A DNA stretch of 64,000 nucleotides from Trileptium ribeirensis (GCA_030248225.1 JASANE010012049.1:1-64000), one strand, 5' to 3'; shown: positions 26,541 to 40,767, counted from the first letter of the stretch. Numbers and translations: made by a program. Notes: generated by a model from the letters alone, not told the origin.

Positions 26541-29500
26541 AATATTTGTGAGGTAAAGAAAAGCAAACGCAAACTGAAAATAAAGTTCATTGTATCTGCC
26601 AAAATTTCTTAGAAGTCGAGACCAATAACCGAGTTTACGCACAATAAAATAAACTACCTATACAGATATGAACATATGTTAGATTGCTTTAGAGAAAACA
26701 CCATAGCGGTTATTGTCTTTGGAACGCGGCCTGAGTTGCTGTTTAGCGTTGATATAGGTCGTGCATATCCACAAGAAAACTCGCTTTATTGCAATGCTAA
26801 CTTTGCGTGCAAAATGAAAGTCAGTATTTGCACTAAAAACCTTAAATTGTTACGAGATGAAAAGTTCCGCGTTGTTGTTATTGCCAACGTATTGACCGTA
26901 ATGATCTATTCGTCATGCAAAAAACAGTGTACTGATAGGAAAAGAAAGAATGTTGCGCTGATCGGAAAACTATGATTTTAAATGTCTGTAAAATTCTTTG
27001 GTAAAACCATAAATAGGTAGGGACACCACATTGTACCAGATTGCTTTCACATTGAGGCAATGCGTCAGATGCGGAAAGGAGCTCCTGACAGACTTGCATG
27101 CTTACTATACAACCCGCTAGTTAATCTCACTCAGTCCGTAATTCCAGCACAGATGGAATTCCTCGCAGTTAAGAGTGGGTTGTAGCATAGCTGTGGTCGC
27201 TGACGTTGTTTCTTTAGTCATGTGGCTGTGACAAAAAGTTGACTTTTTAGTGTCTGTTTGAAAGCTAATAAAATCTTGAGGTTTGTCCGCTGCTTGTCTT
27301 AGGTGAATTCATGGTGCTTTCTTTGACTGCTCCCGTTTTTGATGACTATGGTGATATCGCGACGGGTTCAGCAAGTAAGATCTAACGTTACCAACATTTA
27401 TTGGAATAAATATATTTCTAATTTAACACAATGTTACGTATTCTATAATAAGAACTTTTAACTGGATCCGGCGTTACAGGGCGCCATACATCCCAACTGC
27501 AAATGGCCAGGCAGGTACTAAATAACCTCCCGTAAAATATTAATTTGCAGAAGCAATCATAATTAACACACTTTGCTGTGCAACGACCGAATGATGTCAA
27601 CCACGAATTCCTGAGTCCTTGCAGTATATAATGTGAATTTAAGGATGACATATCTTTGTATAAACCTGTTGAAATTTTCTTAAACATACACAGTCTTTGA
27701 GGATTATTTTTGGTACAAATAATTCAGTTTTCGAATATAAGTATGAGCCAGGGAGATTGAGATAAAGTTATCCCTAATGGACAACCACAAACGTTTTTGG
27801 GTTTTACTCCAAAACTGGCACCGTCGCTCATACATTTAACTAATTGTATATAATAAGTACTAATTTTCAAATGCGAATTTTCATGTGAAACAAAATGAAA
27901 ACACATAGTATGATGTCGTCGTTTATCAAAAACGCCTCTGATCTCTGGATCACATATACAAATTTGTGATACAGAACATTTTGTTTATTGTGATTTTGTA
28001 ATTAGTTGAACAGTTTGAAATCGACAGTGATTGCGTGTTTGGTGATTAATTAAACACAACGAGCTTATTTATAATGTTGATTTGAGTTAAATTATCATGA
28101 CGTTTTAGTTATGAAATTTTGTCATTTTTTGTTTTCATATATAACCTACCTTCAAAACAAGTTATGATACACATAAATATATTGAAAATTATATCTTGAT
28201 GAGTGGCTCACAGTAAAATATCGGCTTTTCTAGCAGATACCCTGACATCATATTATGTAGCTGCTTGCCGTCATAAGCAGTTAATTTCTGCGATAACACA
28301 TGCGTGTAGTCCAGAATAAAAAATGACTTTTTTAAATTAGTTTAAAAATTGTTTGGCCAGATTAACCGGTTCAGCTCGACAAATGAGATAAGAAAATATA
28401 TATTTTGGTAATATTATGACAAACAATTATTGGATTTATTTGAGTTAGCTACGGTACTCTTGGTACCAACAATTCTCGAAAAAGGTTTTGTACAATCAAT
28501 GAATGTCTAATTTTAAATTTACATTTAAATTTTAATATTACGATTTTCCGGTGTGGAATTTTAGGAAAGACCCTAAATAAAAACTATGGTTTTCACTCAT
28601 GCTGAACAATTGTAAAAATCACTCGTGGTCTAAACAAATGATTTTAAGGTTTGGCGCAATACACTAGTTGAGAGTGGCGGTTCAGCTGTACTTGCCGCAA
28701 GGTTATGTACGGCAAACGTATGCGCTCCCTGACTTAGATGACTGCATACTGCTAGTGAGATTAAAATCTATTTTACCATTTACCTTCTGTGCGACGCCCA
28801 TAGCTGTTTTGCTTCACGAAAGCTCCGTTTCCACGTAAAACATAGTACCATTAGGCTTAAAGATGCAACCTTATCTTGTGAAAGCCTGGTGCTATTACTC
28901 TGAAGCTTTTCAGTGTTCCGAAAATTGCAATTCTATTTTCCACGACTACAAAGTTTGCAAAATTTTCGGATATCCATTAAATGCTTCTGTTACATTTTGG
29001 CATAAATGTAATACACCGAGATGGTTTTGGATAGTAAAATGCAGCCACGATTTCAGTAGAATTAGGCATCAAAAGGAACACTAAGGGATGCTGTAATTGG
29101 TGGAACCACCGGTACAAGTTCTGCCGTTTACTCGAACATGCCACGGGTTTCGTTCGCTATTTGTTGTAGTTTTGTTCGTATTTTGATGACTGATGTAGTT
29201 GTAAACTTAAGCCAAACTCATACTGAAACAAATCCAGGTTAAGCTCATCGAAGTATTGCTTTGGCCCAAAGAAGCATCTTTTTATATCAATGAAATTTCA
29301 AGATTCTCCAAAACTAAAATATCCGACGGCTGATATCGATGCCTCACGCCATTAATTACGTAATATAGAAACTGGAAAATGACCTGTAGCTTTTGGCAAT
29401 ATCTGCTCCGAAAGTAATATTGTAGTTGTACTAAATTTTTGTGTGCTTCTTTTCGCTATAGTTATACTCACTGCAAGTCTAGTTCCGCCATTGTAGCCTG

Positions 29501-31250
29501 GTGTTCTGCTCTTCCAAATGATGCAAAAGAATTCGTGCTGGCGCACCTTGCGGCAAGTACTCCTGCGTAGAACGTGACAGTTGTTTCGCTCTCACCACTG
29601 TCAATTCTCACCCCTCAAATTTCACTGCAAAAAAATCAGTCGTGGAAAATGCAATTTCGACCATGGTGATGTTTTTAAAGTAATTTCAAATAATAACGGT
29701 AGTTGCGATTTCGTTGCTTGCTGATATATTTGGGCAAAAAATATGCAAATAGTAATAAAACAAACGTTGCACATAACAACGCTGTGGATCCAGTTGTTGA
29801 ACCTTCCTTCGGAAGCGTGGAAGCAAACCAGGAAAGGGAACCGCCATCTCCTCAGCTATGCCTCTGTATTCCCGACCTCTTAATATCTTAACCTCGAAAG
29901 GAATCTTTAAGAGATCGGTTGTTTGTTATTTTTTGCTGTATAATCCAAACTATATTTCGTTTTATCTGTTGTATCTGTTGCTGCAATGTTATATGTGTGG
30001 AAGAACATATTCAAAGTCTAACAGAATCAAACCTATAGACTCATCCTATGTGAAATCTTGTGGGTCATGTCTTCAAACAGCCACGAGTGGTGCACCACTG
30101 CGGACCTATGGATTCTATGTAAAATCTGGTGTGTCCGGAACCTCAAACCTTTCGGATGGTATGCCGCTGCTTGTAACCAAGAATCGTTTATTTTTACTTT
30201 GTCAAACAATGACAAAGTAATAACAAACAAAATGGTGTTTTGTCACAAAATTATTATTTTAGACACATATCACCGTCCATATTGCGCCTTTCTTCAACGT
30301 TCCAAAGAGATCAGATCAATATTATGATAGTTATTATTGTTAGTCTATTTTCATTTTGTATGCAATTATATTCGTAGTCCTCTGTTTGTGGTCTATAATT
30401 ATACTCATTTTCAGTTGTTCAGCTTTCTACAAAACAACAGATAACTACAACAACAATAATAATGATAATAGTAATAATTATAAGAGTCCCATAAGTCTCG
30501 TTTTCTGTCACATCAAAATAGGTGTTGGTAATTTTGGTTCTTATATAAAAGTCGAGTTTGCTAGACTCGTAACCAATAGTAATTTCTCTTGACGTGCTTA
30601 TGAATAATTATTACCTCGTGATGTGCTCTTCTGAGTGACATTTTATTCTGTATTATATAAGTTAATAGATCTCTCATGAAAACAAACCCTAATCAGTGAA
30701 ATATTAGGCATATAGGTTTCTGATTACTAAATTCATTTATTTTTTACCCGAAATGAAATAATTTTACTCAAATTATCTTTTTCAGTTGAACATACAAATC
30801 GTGAAGCGTCGGCATGTGAATAAATCTTGACCATAGTCGTCCGAACAAAACATTCTCCGCAGTGTTTGCAGAACCACTTGATTCCTGAACTTTCACCGTA
30901 ATACGCAGTATTTTAACGAAATAGTAGTTGCACAGTTTTAATCCTTTGGCCACAACGATGTGCCTATATTAATTGATTGCTGGATTTGGGTAAAAAGACA
31001 CTGAATGTATCAGCTAAGATTGATTTAGAGTAAATATAATTTGAATATCAGTCCGATGTAAAGCTACATGTTTCTAAAACATGTATGGCACTAAAATGAC
31101 ACCAAAATTATGACTGCATGATGATCAAACGCTCAATCTATCTTTATGTTCCATTCGAACAATATCAGGACTTGGGTCGAATTATAGTAAAATCAGCGTA
31201 ATCAGTTTTCGAGTTAGCGACTTATGGTTACACTAAGGCTTAGACTGAGA
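26541..31250. other. Unassigned AT-rich DNA
   Basis: No gene recognised. The longest ATG frame (29858-30220 +, 120 codons) is hydrophobic at first and then Ser/Gly-rich, with no family signature. A small perfect hairpin, ACTTTGTC with GACAAAGT, lies at about 30197-30219, and a short AAC/AAT microsatellite at about 30447-30482. Confidence 0.4.
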
Positions 31251-31460
31251 CTTAGTAGTGTTGGGCACCGGCCGGATTTTTTGCTAGATGGCTGGCTGAC
31301 CGTGGATCGCCCGGCTGTCCGGCGAGCCTGTAAAACGGCCTGCCGGCAAACTGGCAGAAGACAAGCGGTCGCGATAAAACTAGGCAGCCAGCCGAACTAG
31401 CCGACGCTACGTGAAATTTTTGGCTTACTAGATGTAGTGTTAGCATCCACTGTTCCAAAA
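31251..31460. other. GC-richer patch, possible decayed repeat
   Basis: Words such as CACCGGCCGG, GGCTGGCTGACC, CCGGCTGTCCGG and GCCTGCCGGC make this about 200-bp stretch stand out. It has local CCGG inverted words, resembling the patch at 7.9-8.2 kb in word use. No terminal repeats found. Confidence 0.35.
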
Positions 31461-34400
31461 TGATGTTAGCTGATTATTTTGCAATTTGGAAGACCTCATC
31501 AAGTCTACCAACGGAAACTTATATATCAGGGTCATTGCGCTCATTTACAGATATAATATAATTTATGTCTATTTGATAAACGTTGATACTTGACTGCATG
31601 TTTGAGCTGTGGGTAATAACCTGGCATTTTCGCATATATGTTTTAATAATTATAACGTTACTCATACTAAGGTGCAACGTCGGTGAATTCTCAACTGTCG
31701 CAAAAATTGGCGCTTAATTAGTGCCCATGGAAGGAATAAAACACGAAATCAAAAGTTGGGAAACCTAAATAGCATATCATGCGTGCTAGCTGTGTAATTA
31801 AACTAGCCATGCAAGATATGATTCAGCAACTTGTGAAAATTCTTTTGGATCGTAGGATAGCTTTTGCTTGGACATAGCGACACGTAGAAAAGGCTGAACA
31901 AGGGGGCTATAAGTTTGCTACAAAATACTATTATGACCGGTTCTTTAATATTAAGCTCTTGGTTTAACAGAAGAATTGCTAAGTTTTTTGATTTTAGTGC
32001 ATTAAAATCCTAACAGTGTTTAGGAACAACTATGGCCTTAGACAGTTTCTATGACATTTCTGGCAATTACAGAAAGCTGTTCCACTATAGAACAGACAGG
32101 TGTTTTGTAATTTAAGGTATCAACGTGCTAAAAATACGTCTTCAATCAGGTTAATTACTCTTGAAACTACCCTCAACAAGGTTATATTTTAGTCAGACAA
32201 TTATGTCTAGTGGAAATTGAATAGATATTTAAATAAAATAATAAAATTTATAACTATATAAATAAAATTGCAATAAATAACCACACAAGTCCTAGTTTAC
32301 TAATTAAAGTTATGACTAAGATTAGCTAGACGGTTTCTTACCATAAGACTTTTACTTACCTAACTACGATAAATTACTACAAATGGGTTTTATGCGTCTT
32401 GCCAATGATAACTCTACTGGTAATTATTATGATTGTTATCCTGCGAACGAGACCTATTATTTCTGTAGAGGTATTGCTACGATGTTATCCGAAAAAACGC
32501 TCAGCAGCAATTCAAAAGGCAAATATTAATTAAAAATAGCAATAAAATATAACCTACCTGTCACAAGATTTAAACTAGCTATTATATTTTTCATTTTATC
32601 ATTATAGTACCGCCAAGCTCATGCAAGCTATCATTAAACACAAGTAGACATATTATTTTTGAAAATATGGGCAATATGTATCGATGATTAACTATATGCT
32701 AGACTTTGACCGCCGTATCATTGATATCATATCTATTTGGCCTGAAAAAAATTTAGCATTGTCGCTTTCATAGTATGTGACCATGTAATTTCCTGATTAG
32801 TGAACACAATATCAAACTGAAAATTATCTGATTTGGGAAAGATGTGTCTTAAAGTATGCTAGTTAGTGTCTAGCTGATACAATAGTTCAGGTTCGGAATA
32901 TTAGAAAATATCGGGAATGGTACGATTCGGACACATTACATTAGGTTTTACGCGCTTCATTCGAGAAATTTCTTCTTTCGCTTCATTCGCAACTGCTCCG
33001 CGAAATTTTCAACAGTCTCGCGGAATAGTTCATGCGTAAAAAAGTAACATATTAGCGCCAGATTATAGTTGACTTTTAAGCTTTACCAGTGAGCATTCAT
33101 TTCGTGACTAATGCATTGCTTTGACACACATGTCAAACACAACCCAGTTGAAGAATGAACGATTTATTCTACCTAGGCTTTGCGCACGTATTAGAGAGAA
33201 ATTAGCGAGGAGCCTATTATAGATCAACGGCGACCTTATGTTTCTTTATGTACAATTAATCTCAGCTTATAATTCTAAGATTAACTGCAGCGTACCTTTT
33301 GCATGGCTTAAATTTTAACAGATTAAATCAAAGATTTAGCTACTTTCCGCAGCTTGCACTGATCTGATTAATGTTCATTAGTTTCAGACTACTGCGGTGC
33401 ACGTTCGTAATACATAATTTTAGACTTTTAATTTAATGGATCGACAATTTTATTCGTATTGTTGCTGTCTACGTGTAGAATAATTTTATAAGGTTAACTA
33501 TGCGATAGGTTAATTCTTACTTAACCCTTTCAATTCGAAATTAGGCAGACGGGGGAAGTACGGGTGTTATGTGTGCACGCAAACCACTGAGTTATCTGGG
33601 AGATATTGCTCGGTTCCTTAAGGAACCTCACAATGTGAATGAATAACAACGCAAGTTCAACCGTACGACATACGACAAGCTCAGTAAACACAATGACTCA
33701 CAATGTTGGTTTGGTGCATTTAGACCTAGTAAATGCATGAAAAGATTAAACCTCTGATTCTCTGAAACTACAAACTCCCTTATTTAAAACAGCCCACACA
33801 AGCCGAGTGTTTTAATTTCGGTATAAATACTAATGAACATCATTGTATAAGTATGTCGCGATAGCATACAATGCTACATCAATGCTGGTGCGTACAATTC
33901 AATGTTTATCGTTGATGATAACTAAAGTGTTGACTCAACAAACTTTATAACCATACATTGTCACATAATATTCTAGGATCAAAAATGCTTCTTTTAATAG
34001 GTGTACAGATGTCAATGCTGAGTGTGATTAGAAGGTGTATCAAGAGCCTATCATGAGCACGCGGATAAAGTAATTTTGGAGCATGACGGCTGATATATGA
34101 ACATATCTGTTTATTGTGGTGCATAATGTACTACGTGATAATATCGTTTTTACAGAGGATACTTTCGTGCCAGAAATTTTAATTTACTACGTATGTTCAA
34201 CTTGCAAAGACAAAAAGAAAATCAACAAAAATCAAAATTAGAAGCACTTTATCACACATGCTCAAAGAGGATAGAAGGTTACTCTCTTGAGGCGTCGAAC
34301 AGTCGCCTCGGTCGAGGGTCCGACCCACCTGACAGGTCGCCCAGTGCCGCAGCGGTTACAGCCTTGGGATCTCGGACCTTGAGCATATATGTAGTTTATA

Positions 34401-35263
34401 AACGAAGAAGATGATTGCTCAATAAATTTGCAGCAGTGCAATAGATATATTAAACGAAGCCAGCCATCCAAATAGCGGTTAACATGACAGAAAGGTACAA
34501 GGTTTCCTTCATAAACAAAATATATAAAATAATTTACGCGTAATGACTCCACGTACGTACAACTTGCATTGGCAATACGAAAATTGGAGCAGCTTACGTA
34601 ACAAGATATCTCAATTTTTAATGAATTACGGCTATCACGCATTAAATAAAACCGAAGCCGGTAGTGTGAATAGTCGGTCTGTTTCAATGCTTAAACGTTT
34701 CATTCATAAACGAACAACTCTCATAGTCTGAGTAGAGCCATCCATTTTTCTCTAGATACATGGGCCGATTGCATGCTTGGGGTGTCTGTGTTTTTAATAT
34801 AGTTTCATCGTAAATAGCACTAAAGTATTGATGGAAAAACATTGATGATTGCGTATTTCATTGTGCGCACTCAGTTTTGTCATTTAAAGCTGGTAATTTT
34901 TCTCCAACACAACGAATGCAAAATCTTTTCAAGGAGAACATTTAATAATTAACGTCTTCTTCAAACTATCTTTCAGGTATTGGCAAAAAATATATCGAAC
35001 CACTTCGCATTATATTTAATTCATTGATGAATAAATTAAACGAATATAAATAAATAAATATATGGCTGAACTCGAATATTTTATAAACCATGTCATCAGT
35101 TTTATACAGCAGGTACGATATATTATGAAACAAAATGAGCGTTTTCAATATTTTATTACCCCATCTTCAATTTAATTTCCGTTTCTAATTCATATAGCTA
35201 CTACAAAATTATTGCCGTCTACCACGGGTACTGTCATGCCGTTTACGTATTGTACAGTGGAAT
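31461..35263. other. Unassigned AT-rich DNA with a small GC patch at 34285-34385
   Basis: No gene recognised. At 34285-34385 a GC-richer patch contains CCGCAGCGGTTACAGCC, which resembles a Pol III A box. Without a matching B box and acceptor stem I do not call a tRNA or SINE. Confidence 0.4.
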
Positions 35264-37690
35264 TAGGTAGGGTTCAATTTTGTTTTTGTCCTCAGGCTGG
35301 TTCTGGAACATCCGAAACCAAACACACATTCGGTGTACCACTTTACCACTTGTTAGCACTGGGAAGTATAATTATTGACAGGAGTCCATACAGTTTTTGT
35401 TAGTGACTTGTATAATAAAAACGTTAGGGTTCAATTTTGTTTTTGTCTTCAGGCTGGTTTTGGAACATCCGAAACCAAACACACATTCGGTGTACCACTT
35501 TACCACTTGTTAGCACTGGGAAGTATAATTATTGACAGGAGTCCATACAGTTTTTGTTAGTGACTTGTATAATAAAAACGTTAGGGTTCAATTTTGTTTT
35601 TGTCCCCAGGCTGGTTTTAGAAAATCCGAAACCAAACACACATTCGGTGTACCACTTTACCACTTGTTAGCACTGGGAAGTATAATTATTGACAGGAGTC
35701 CATACAGTTTTTGTTAGTGACTTGTATAATAAAAACGTTAGGGTTCAATTTTGTTTTTGTCCCCAGGCTGGTTTTAGAAAATCCGAAACCAAACACACAT
35801 TCGGTGTACCACTTTACCACTTGTTAGCACTGAGAAGTATAATTATTGACAGGAGTCCATACAGTTTTTGTTAGTGACTTGTATAATAAAAACGTTAGGG
35901 TTCAATTTTGTTTTTGTCCTCAGGCTGGTTTTAGAAAATCCGAAACCAAACACATATTCGGTGTACCACTTTACCACTTGTTAGCACTGGGAAGTATAAT
36001 TATTGACAGGAGTCCATACAGTTTTTGTTAGTGACTTGTATAATAAAAACGTTAGGGTTCAATTTTGTTTTTGTCCTCAGGCTGGTTTTGGAAAATCCGA
36101 AACGAAACACACATTCGGTGTACCACTTTACCACTTGTTAGCACTGAGATGTATAATTATTGACAGGAGTCCATACAGTTTTTGTTAGTGACTTGTATAA
36201 TAAAAACGTTAGGGTTCAATTTTGTTTTTGTCCTCAGGCTGGTTTTCTGGAAAGTGGAAAACGAAACACACATTCGGTGTACCACTTTACCACTTGTTAG
36301 CACTGAGAAGTATAACTATTGACAGAAGTCCATACAGTTTTTGTTAGTGACTTGTATAATAAATACGTTACGGTTCAATTTTGTTTTTGTCTTCAGGCTG
36401 GTTTTGGAACATCCGAAACCAAACACACATTCGGTGTACCACTTTACCACTTGTTAGCACTGGGAAGTATAATTATTGACAGGAGTCCATACAGTTTTTG
36501 TTAGTGACTTGTATAATAAAAACGTTAGGGTTCAATTTTGTTTTTGTCTTCAGGCTGGTTTTGGAACATCCGAAACCAAACACACATTCGGTGTACCACT
36601 TTACCACTTGTTAGCACTGGGAAGTATAATTATTGACAGGAGTCCATACAGTTTTTGTTAGTGACTTGTATAATAAAAACGTTAGGGTTCAATTTTGTTT
36701 TTGTCCCCAGGCTGGTTTTAGAAAATCCGAAACCAAACACACATTCGGTGTACCACTTTACCACTTGTTAGCACTGGGAAGTATAATTATTGACGAGGAG
36801 TCCATACAGTTTTTGTTAGTGACTTGTATAATAAAAACGTTAGGGTTCAATTTTGTTTTTGTCCCCAGGCTGGTTTTAGAAAATCCGAAACCAAACACAC
36901 ATTCGGTGTACCACTTTACCACTTGTTAGCACTGAGAAGTATAATTATTGACAGGAGTCCATACAGTTTTTGTTAGTGACTTGTATAATAAAAACGTTAG
37001 GGTTCAATTTTGTTTTTGTCCTCAGGCTGGTTTTGGAAAATCCGAAATGAAACACACATTCGGTGTACCACTTTACCACTTGTTAGCACTGGGAAGTATA
37101 ATTATTGGCAGGAGTCCATGCAGTTTTTGTTAGTGACTTGTATAATAAAAACGTTAGGGTTCAATTTTGTTTTGTCCTCAGGCTGGTTTTAGAAAATCCG
37201 AAACCAAACACACATTCGGTGTACCACTTTACCACTTGTTAGCACTGGAAAGTATACTTATTGACAGGACACACATTCGGTGTACCACTTTACCACTTGT
37301 TAGCACTGGAAAGAATACTTATTGACAGGAGTCCATACAGCTTTTGTTAGTGACTTGTATAATAAAAACGTTAGGGTTCAATTTTGTTTTTGTCCCCAGG
37401 CTGGTTTTAGAAAATCCGAAACCAAACACACATTCGGTGTACCACTTTACCACTTGTTAGCACTGAGAAGTATAATTATTGACAGGAGTCCATACAGTTT
37501 TTGTTAGTGACTTGTATAATAAAAACGTTAGGGTTCAATTTTGTTTTTGTCCTCAGGCTGGTTTTGGAAAATCCGAAACCAAACACACATTCGGTGTACC
37601 ACTTTACCACTTGTTAGCACTGGGAAGTATAATTATTGACAGGAGTCCATGCAGTTTTTGTTAGTGACTTGTATAATAAATACGTTAGGA
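35264..37690 (+). repeat. 157-bp tandem satellite array, about 15 copies
   Basis: The unit recurs at 157-base spacing (for example 35375, 35532, 35689, 35846, 36003) with only a few per cent divergence. It includes ACGTTAGGGTTCAATTTTG, TTTTTGTCCCCAGGCTGG, CACACATTCGGTGTACCAC and TTAGCACTGGGAAGTATAAT. Small indels break the register at about 36245, 36795 and 37165. Each unit contains a 61-codon open frame, but it begins at TTG, has no ATG, and ends inside the next unit. Because 157 is not divisible by 3, the frame shifts by one base per copy, so no continuous protein is encoded. Conservation is as high at silent positions as elsewhere, which fits satellite homogenisation. A stretch resembling a 3' splice site (TTGTTTTTGTCCCCAG) is present in every unit. 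Confidence 0.93.
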
Positions 37691-39114
37691 TTTCACGAGA
37701 ATATCTGCGACTACAAAGGTATTTACTTGGTTATTTTCGTTTTTTACCGTCTTCCCTGAATTTCATAAAAGATAATGTGTAGTTTTTATTTCATAAAAGG
37801 ATAGGGGATAGGATAATGGGTATATATCACCTTATTTTACAGCTAGCATTTTGCTTGTAAAGGAATTTACAGAAGACAACATTTTCATACTCCATATATT
37901 ACGTATTGTTGCTCAGGTACTAGAAGCATAGCACAGTGGCGCTAGGGGAAAATGCGGGAGCCATCTTATGGCGCCCTCTTTTGCTCGGAAAGTAGGGGTG
38001 GGCACAGCCGCCGTCGCACCCTTCTTGCAGTCCCCTCCCTGTCTGATGCTATTATTGCGGTGAAACAATTTTAGGGCTTGTAAAGGAACATAGACGATTT
38101 GTCCTACTTATAAATTAATTTTGTGTATGTTTGTTATATAAGCACAAAATTAAAACGTAATGTTTGCCTGTAAGTTTTTGCAGCATTGAGAACGAAATAT
38201 GGAATTGTAACTATAGATATCTAGCGTCGTCATGAAATTTACGGGCTCAGAGCAAAACTTCGGCACATGAAGAAATAAATTTCCTATGGAGTGCTATATT
38301 TGGACATATATTGCCAATGAGCATTATTTGGTGTTATTCAATTGTTTGCATATATACTCCTTTTATTCTTAAAGTTTTATAATCAGGTCTTAATTGATTG
38401 TGTTACTATTATGTTAATTTACATATATATACTATTTATATGCTAATTTCTATATTTTCAATTATATACAAGAATATTGAAGGGAATTTAAAAGTTTGCA
38501 GTAGCATGTTATCTCGCGTAGGGTTGCGGAAGTACACGCTTATCAGGTATGTCCGATACGACACAGAAAATCAAATTACCTTCCGAATATGATCGTATTA
38601 TATTGGTGCACACCTTGAAGCAACGTAGTTTTGGTCTCTTGCCTATAAAAATTGTGAGGCTTGCGCTGATGACACGGCCGGTATATATTGTTTAATATTG
38701 TTACACTGCTCTGCGTGTAATGCATATCGACAGTTAGTAACAGCGATGGAAGTCCTGGTCATATATGTAGCCGGTTCACCGGGTTATGGTGTGTGACTCG
38801 GTCTGATTCAGAAGCCGACAGCACTCTCCTGTGCACTGTACTAAACATAACAAAGCAACGACTTTTGCTCTGTTCTTTTGCTCTGTTCTTCTGCTTCTGC
38901 TCAGAACCTCCGCAGAAACACACAAAGCTCTGTGACGATGATTCCTTTATAAATTCGCAATAAGAAAAGGCCAGAAAGGCGGAACGTTGATTGAAAAGTG
39001 TTGAGCAGGTTTGTTAGGGACGTTCATGCTTTGTTCGGGCTGTATAGCCCGAAAAACCTTCAAAGCGGCGGAGATCAGAAAATGTTCCGTTTCAGTAGGA
39101 ATGAAAAATTAAAG
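37691..39114. other. Unassigned DNA after the satellite
   Basis: No gene recognised. A GC-richer patch at 37930-38040 begins AGTGGCGCTAGGGG and may be a MITE scrap. A short tandem TTTGCTCTGTTCTT pair lies at about 38868-38893. Confidence 0.4.
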
Positions 39115-39432
39115 CTCTAAAGTCTCTATAGAGCCCTAGAGCCGAGCCGCCCCCGCCATGTTATCGAAGGAGCCGAGCCAAGCCAGAGCCAAGGAAATCT
39201 TTGAAACCCCGAGCCTAGCATGTTTGGCATAGGTAAAAGCTAAAACAACTACATAAATTCGTTTGTTGGTTTGTATATGACGTTTTCTCTAATATATATT
39301 AGTGAATCACAAACGTTTATTATTAGAACCTTAAGAGCCTATACGAGCCTGGCTTTCTATAGCAACACCGAGCCGAACCGAGCTGGCCATAAACTTTGAA
39401 CAGAAGAGTCAAGCTAGAGCTTGAAAACCTGA
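39115..39432. repeat. GAGCC-rich interspersed stretch
   Basis: The pentamer GAGCC and the words GAGCCGAGCC, AGCCAGAGCC and CCGAACCGAGC recur at both ends of this about 320-bp segment (39130-39225 and 39325-39400), with AT-rich DNA between. The arrangement suggests a decayed element with GAGCC-rich ends. I find no clean terminal inverted repeat or target duplication. Confidence 0.4.
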
Positions 39433-40679
39433 CTGTTTCTAAACTGTATTTTTGACATCAGTTTCATTCAACCTTCAAACTACTCAAGACACAGCCAAAT
39501 GACTTACAGTTCACTTGGACACCTACTTTCGTTCATGACTGTAATCTTTGGCTACAACGCTACCGAAAACGCGTTCGTTATCTGTCTGCAATGACAGTCT
39601 GCTAAGCAGATATTCAATTGTTTTCAAAGAACGTTTTTTTACAAATGCACTAATCATGCATAGATTGCTTTGGAATATAGCCCTAACTCTAGGGCACTAC
39701 CGTTTCTGGGTCACCGGGTCGTCGGGTCACTACCATGACCAAATCAGCTGGCCAACGGGTCGTCAAATGGTGATCCGGTTTCATCTCTGGATCGTAAGAC
39801 ATGTCTACTTAATCATCGGGCACGCTGTGACGACCGTGCGTAAAGCTCGTTACACTGTCTACTTGAGTCCTGTTGTTTTTGGCAATGATTAATTGTATAT
39901 ATGTCAAAAATTCATTATGATATAACATATTAACAGATTAACACTCCTTTTGGGTTGAGATAGCGGTGATGTGTCAGGGCAAGCGAATATCACTACTCAA
40001 AACAAAGTTTACAATGGTTATTAAGTTTAATCGCAATGAGCTAAAATATATACGGCAGGCAAAATTTTTGCCAAAGGCGATAAAATAACGGAGGTGTGCA
40101 TTCTTGCACCAGCCTGGATCCGCAGAGAGGGCGGTGTGAACCACAGCACCTCGCACGCCGGTCTGCTACTGATATACGGAGATGGGTAGCTGGTTTTTGG
40201 CCATAACAGCGTATGTATACTTGCTTAATATTTGCCTCATTGCCTCATTTGTTATATAGACCAACTGAAACAGTTTTTATATGTTCCCCCGACCAGCAGT
40301 AGAACAGCAGATCCGGCTACTAAATAGCGGCAAGCGTGTTCTCTTTTTCATTTTTTATTTATACATATCATGATAGACTAAAATCCTTTTTGTACATTAA
40401 TACTATATTGTTTTTCTTAAACGAGTAGTTTTCACAGAACTGGTGAGATTCCATTACTATATGTAGAGTTATGGCCGGACATTCAATTAAAAGCACCCGT
40501 GAAATGTGTCACCTAATGAATATTTCGCCTAGTATTCCCCTAACTTCGATTCAATGATTTCCAGATTATTTGCTGTGTATAGTGAACCGCCCTAATAAGA
40601 ATACTTTTGTAAGTTTTTCAACCATGCCACCGGTAAAACTGAATCAAAACTGGTGATCTTTTGGTGGTTGCGCACCTCG
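39433..40679. other. Unassigned DNA left of the large inverted repeat
   Basis: No gene recognised. A 114-codon frame at 39548-39892 begins at TTG and shows no domain. CCTAATAAGAA at 40591 is an outlying copy of a word found inside the inverted repeat. Confidence 0.4.
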
Positions 40680-40767
40680 TGTCTTGCGCATTTGCTGTCA
40701 AAACAACTTTCAGATTTGCGCGTTCTGGCTCCTGTACGCTTAATCAAAATGACTGTGCGGTAATGTT

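Noticed and set aside
34285..34385. tRNA or SINE from an A-box-like word
   Set aside because: No B box at proper spacing and no acceptor stem.
35375..37664. A family of 61-codon proteins encoded in the tandem array
   Set aside because: All frames start at TTG, none has ATG, each ends in the next unit, and the 157-base period shifts the frame; similarity is as high at silent positions as elsewhere.
35264..37690. CRISPR-like array
   Set aside because: The whole 157-bp unit is repeated with no unique spacers, and the context is eukaryotic.
35580..37690. Telomere-like TTAGGG in each satellite unit
   Set aside because: Only one isolated TTAGGG per unit, no tandem run.
39548..39892. 114-codon plus-strand frame as a gene
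   Set aside because: TTG start, no domain, isolated.
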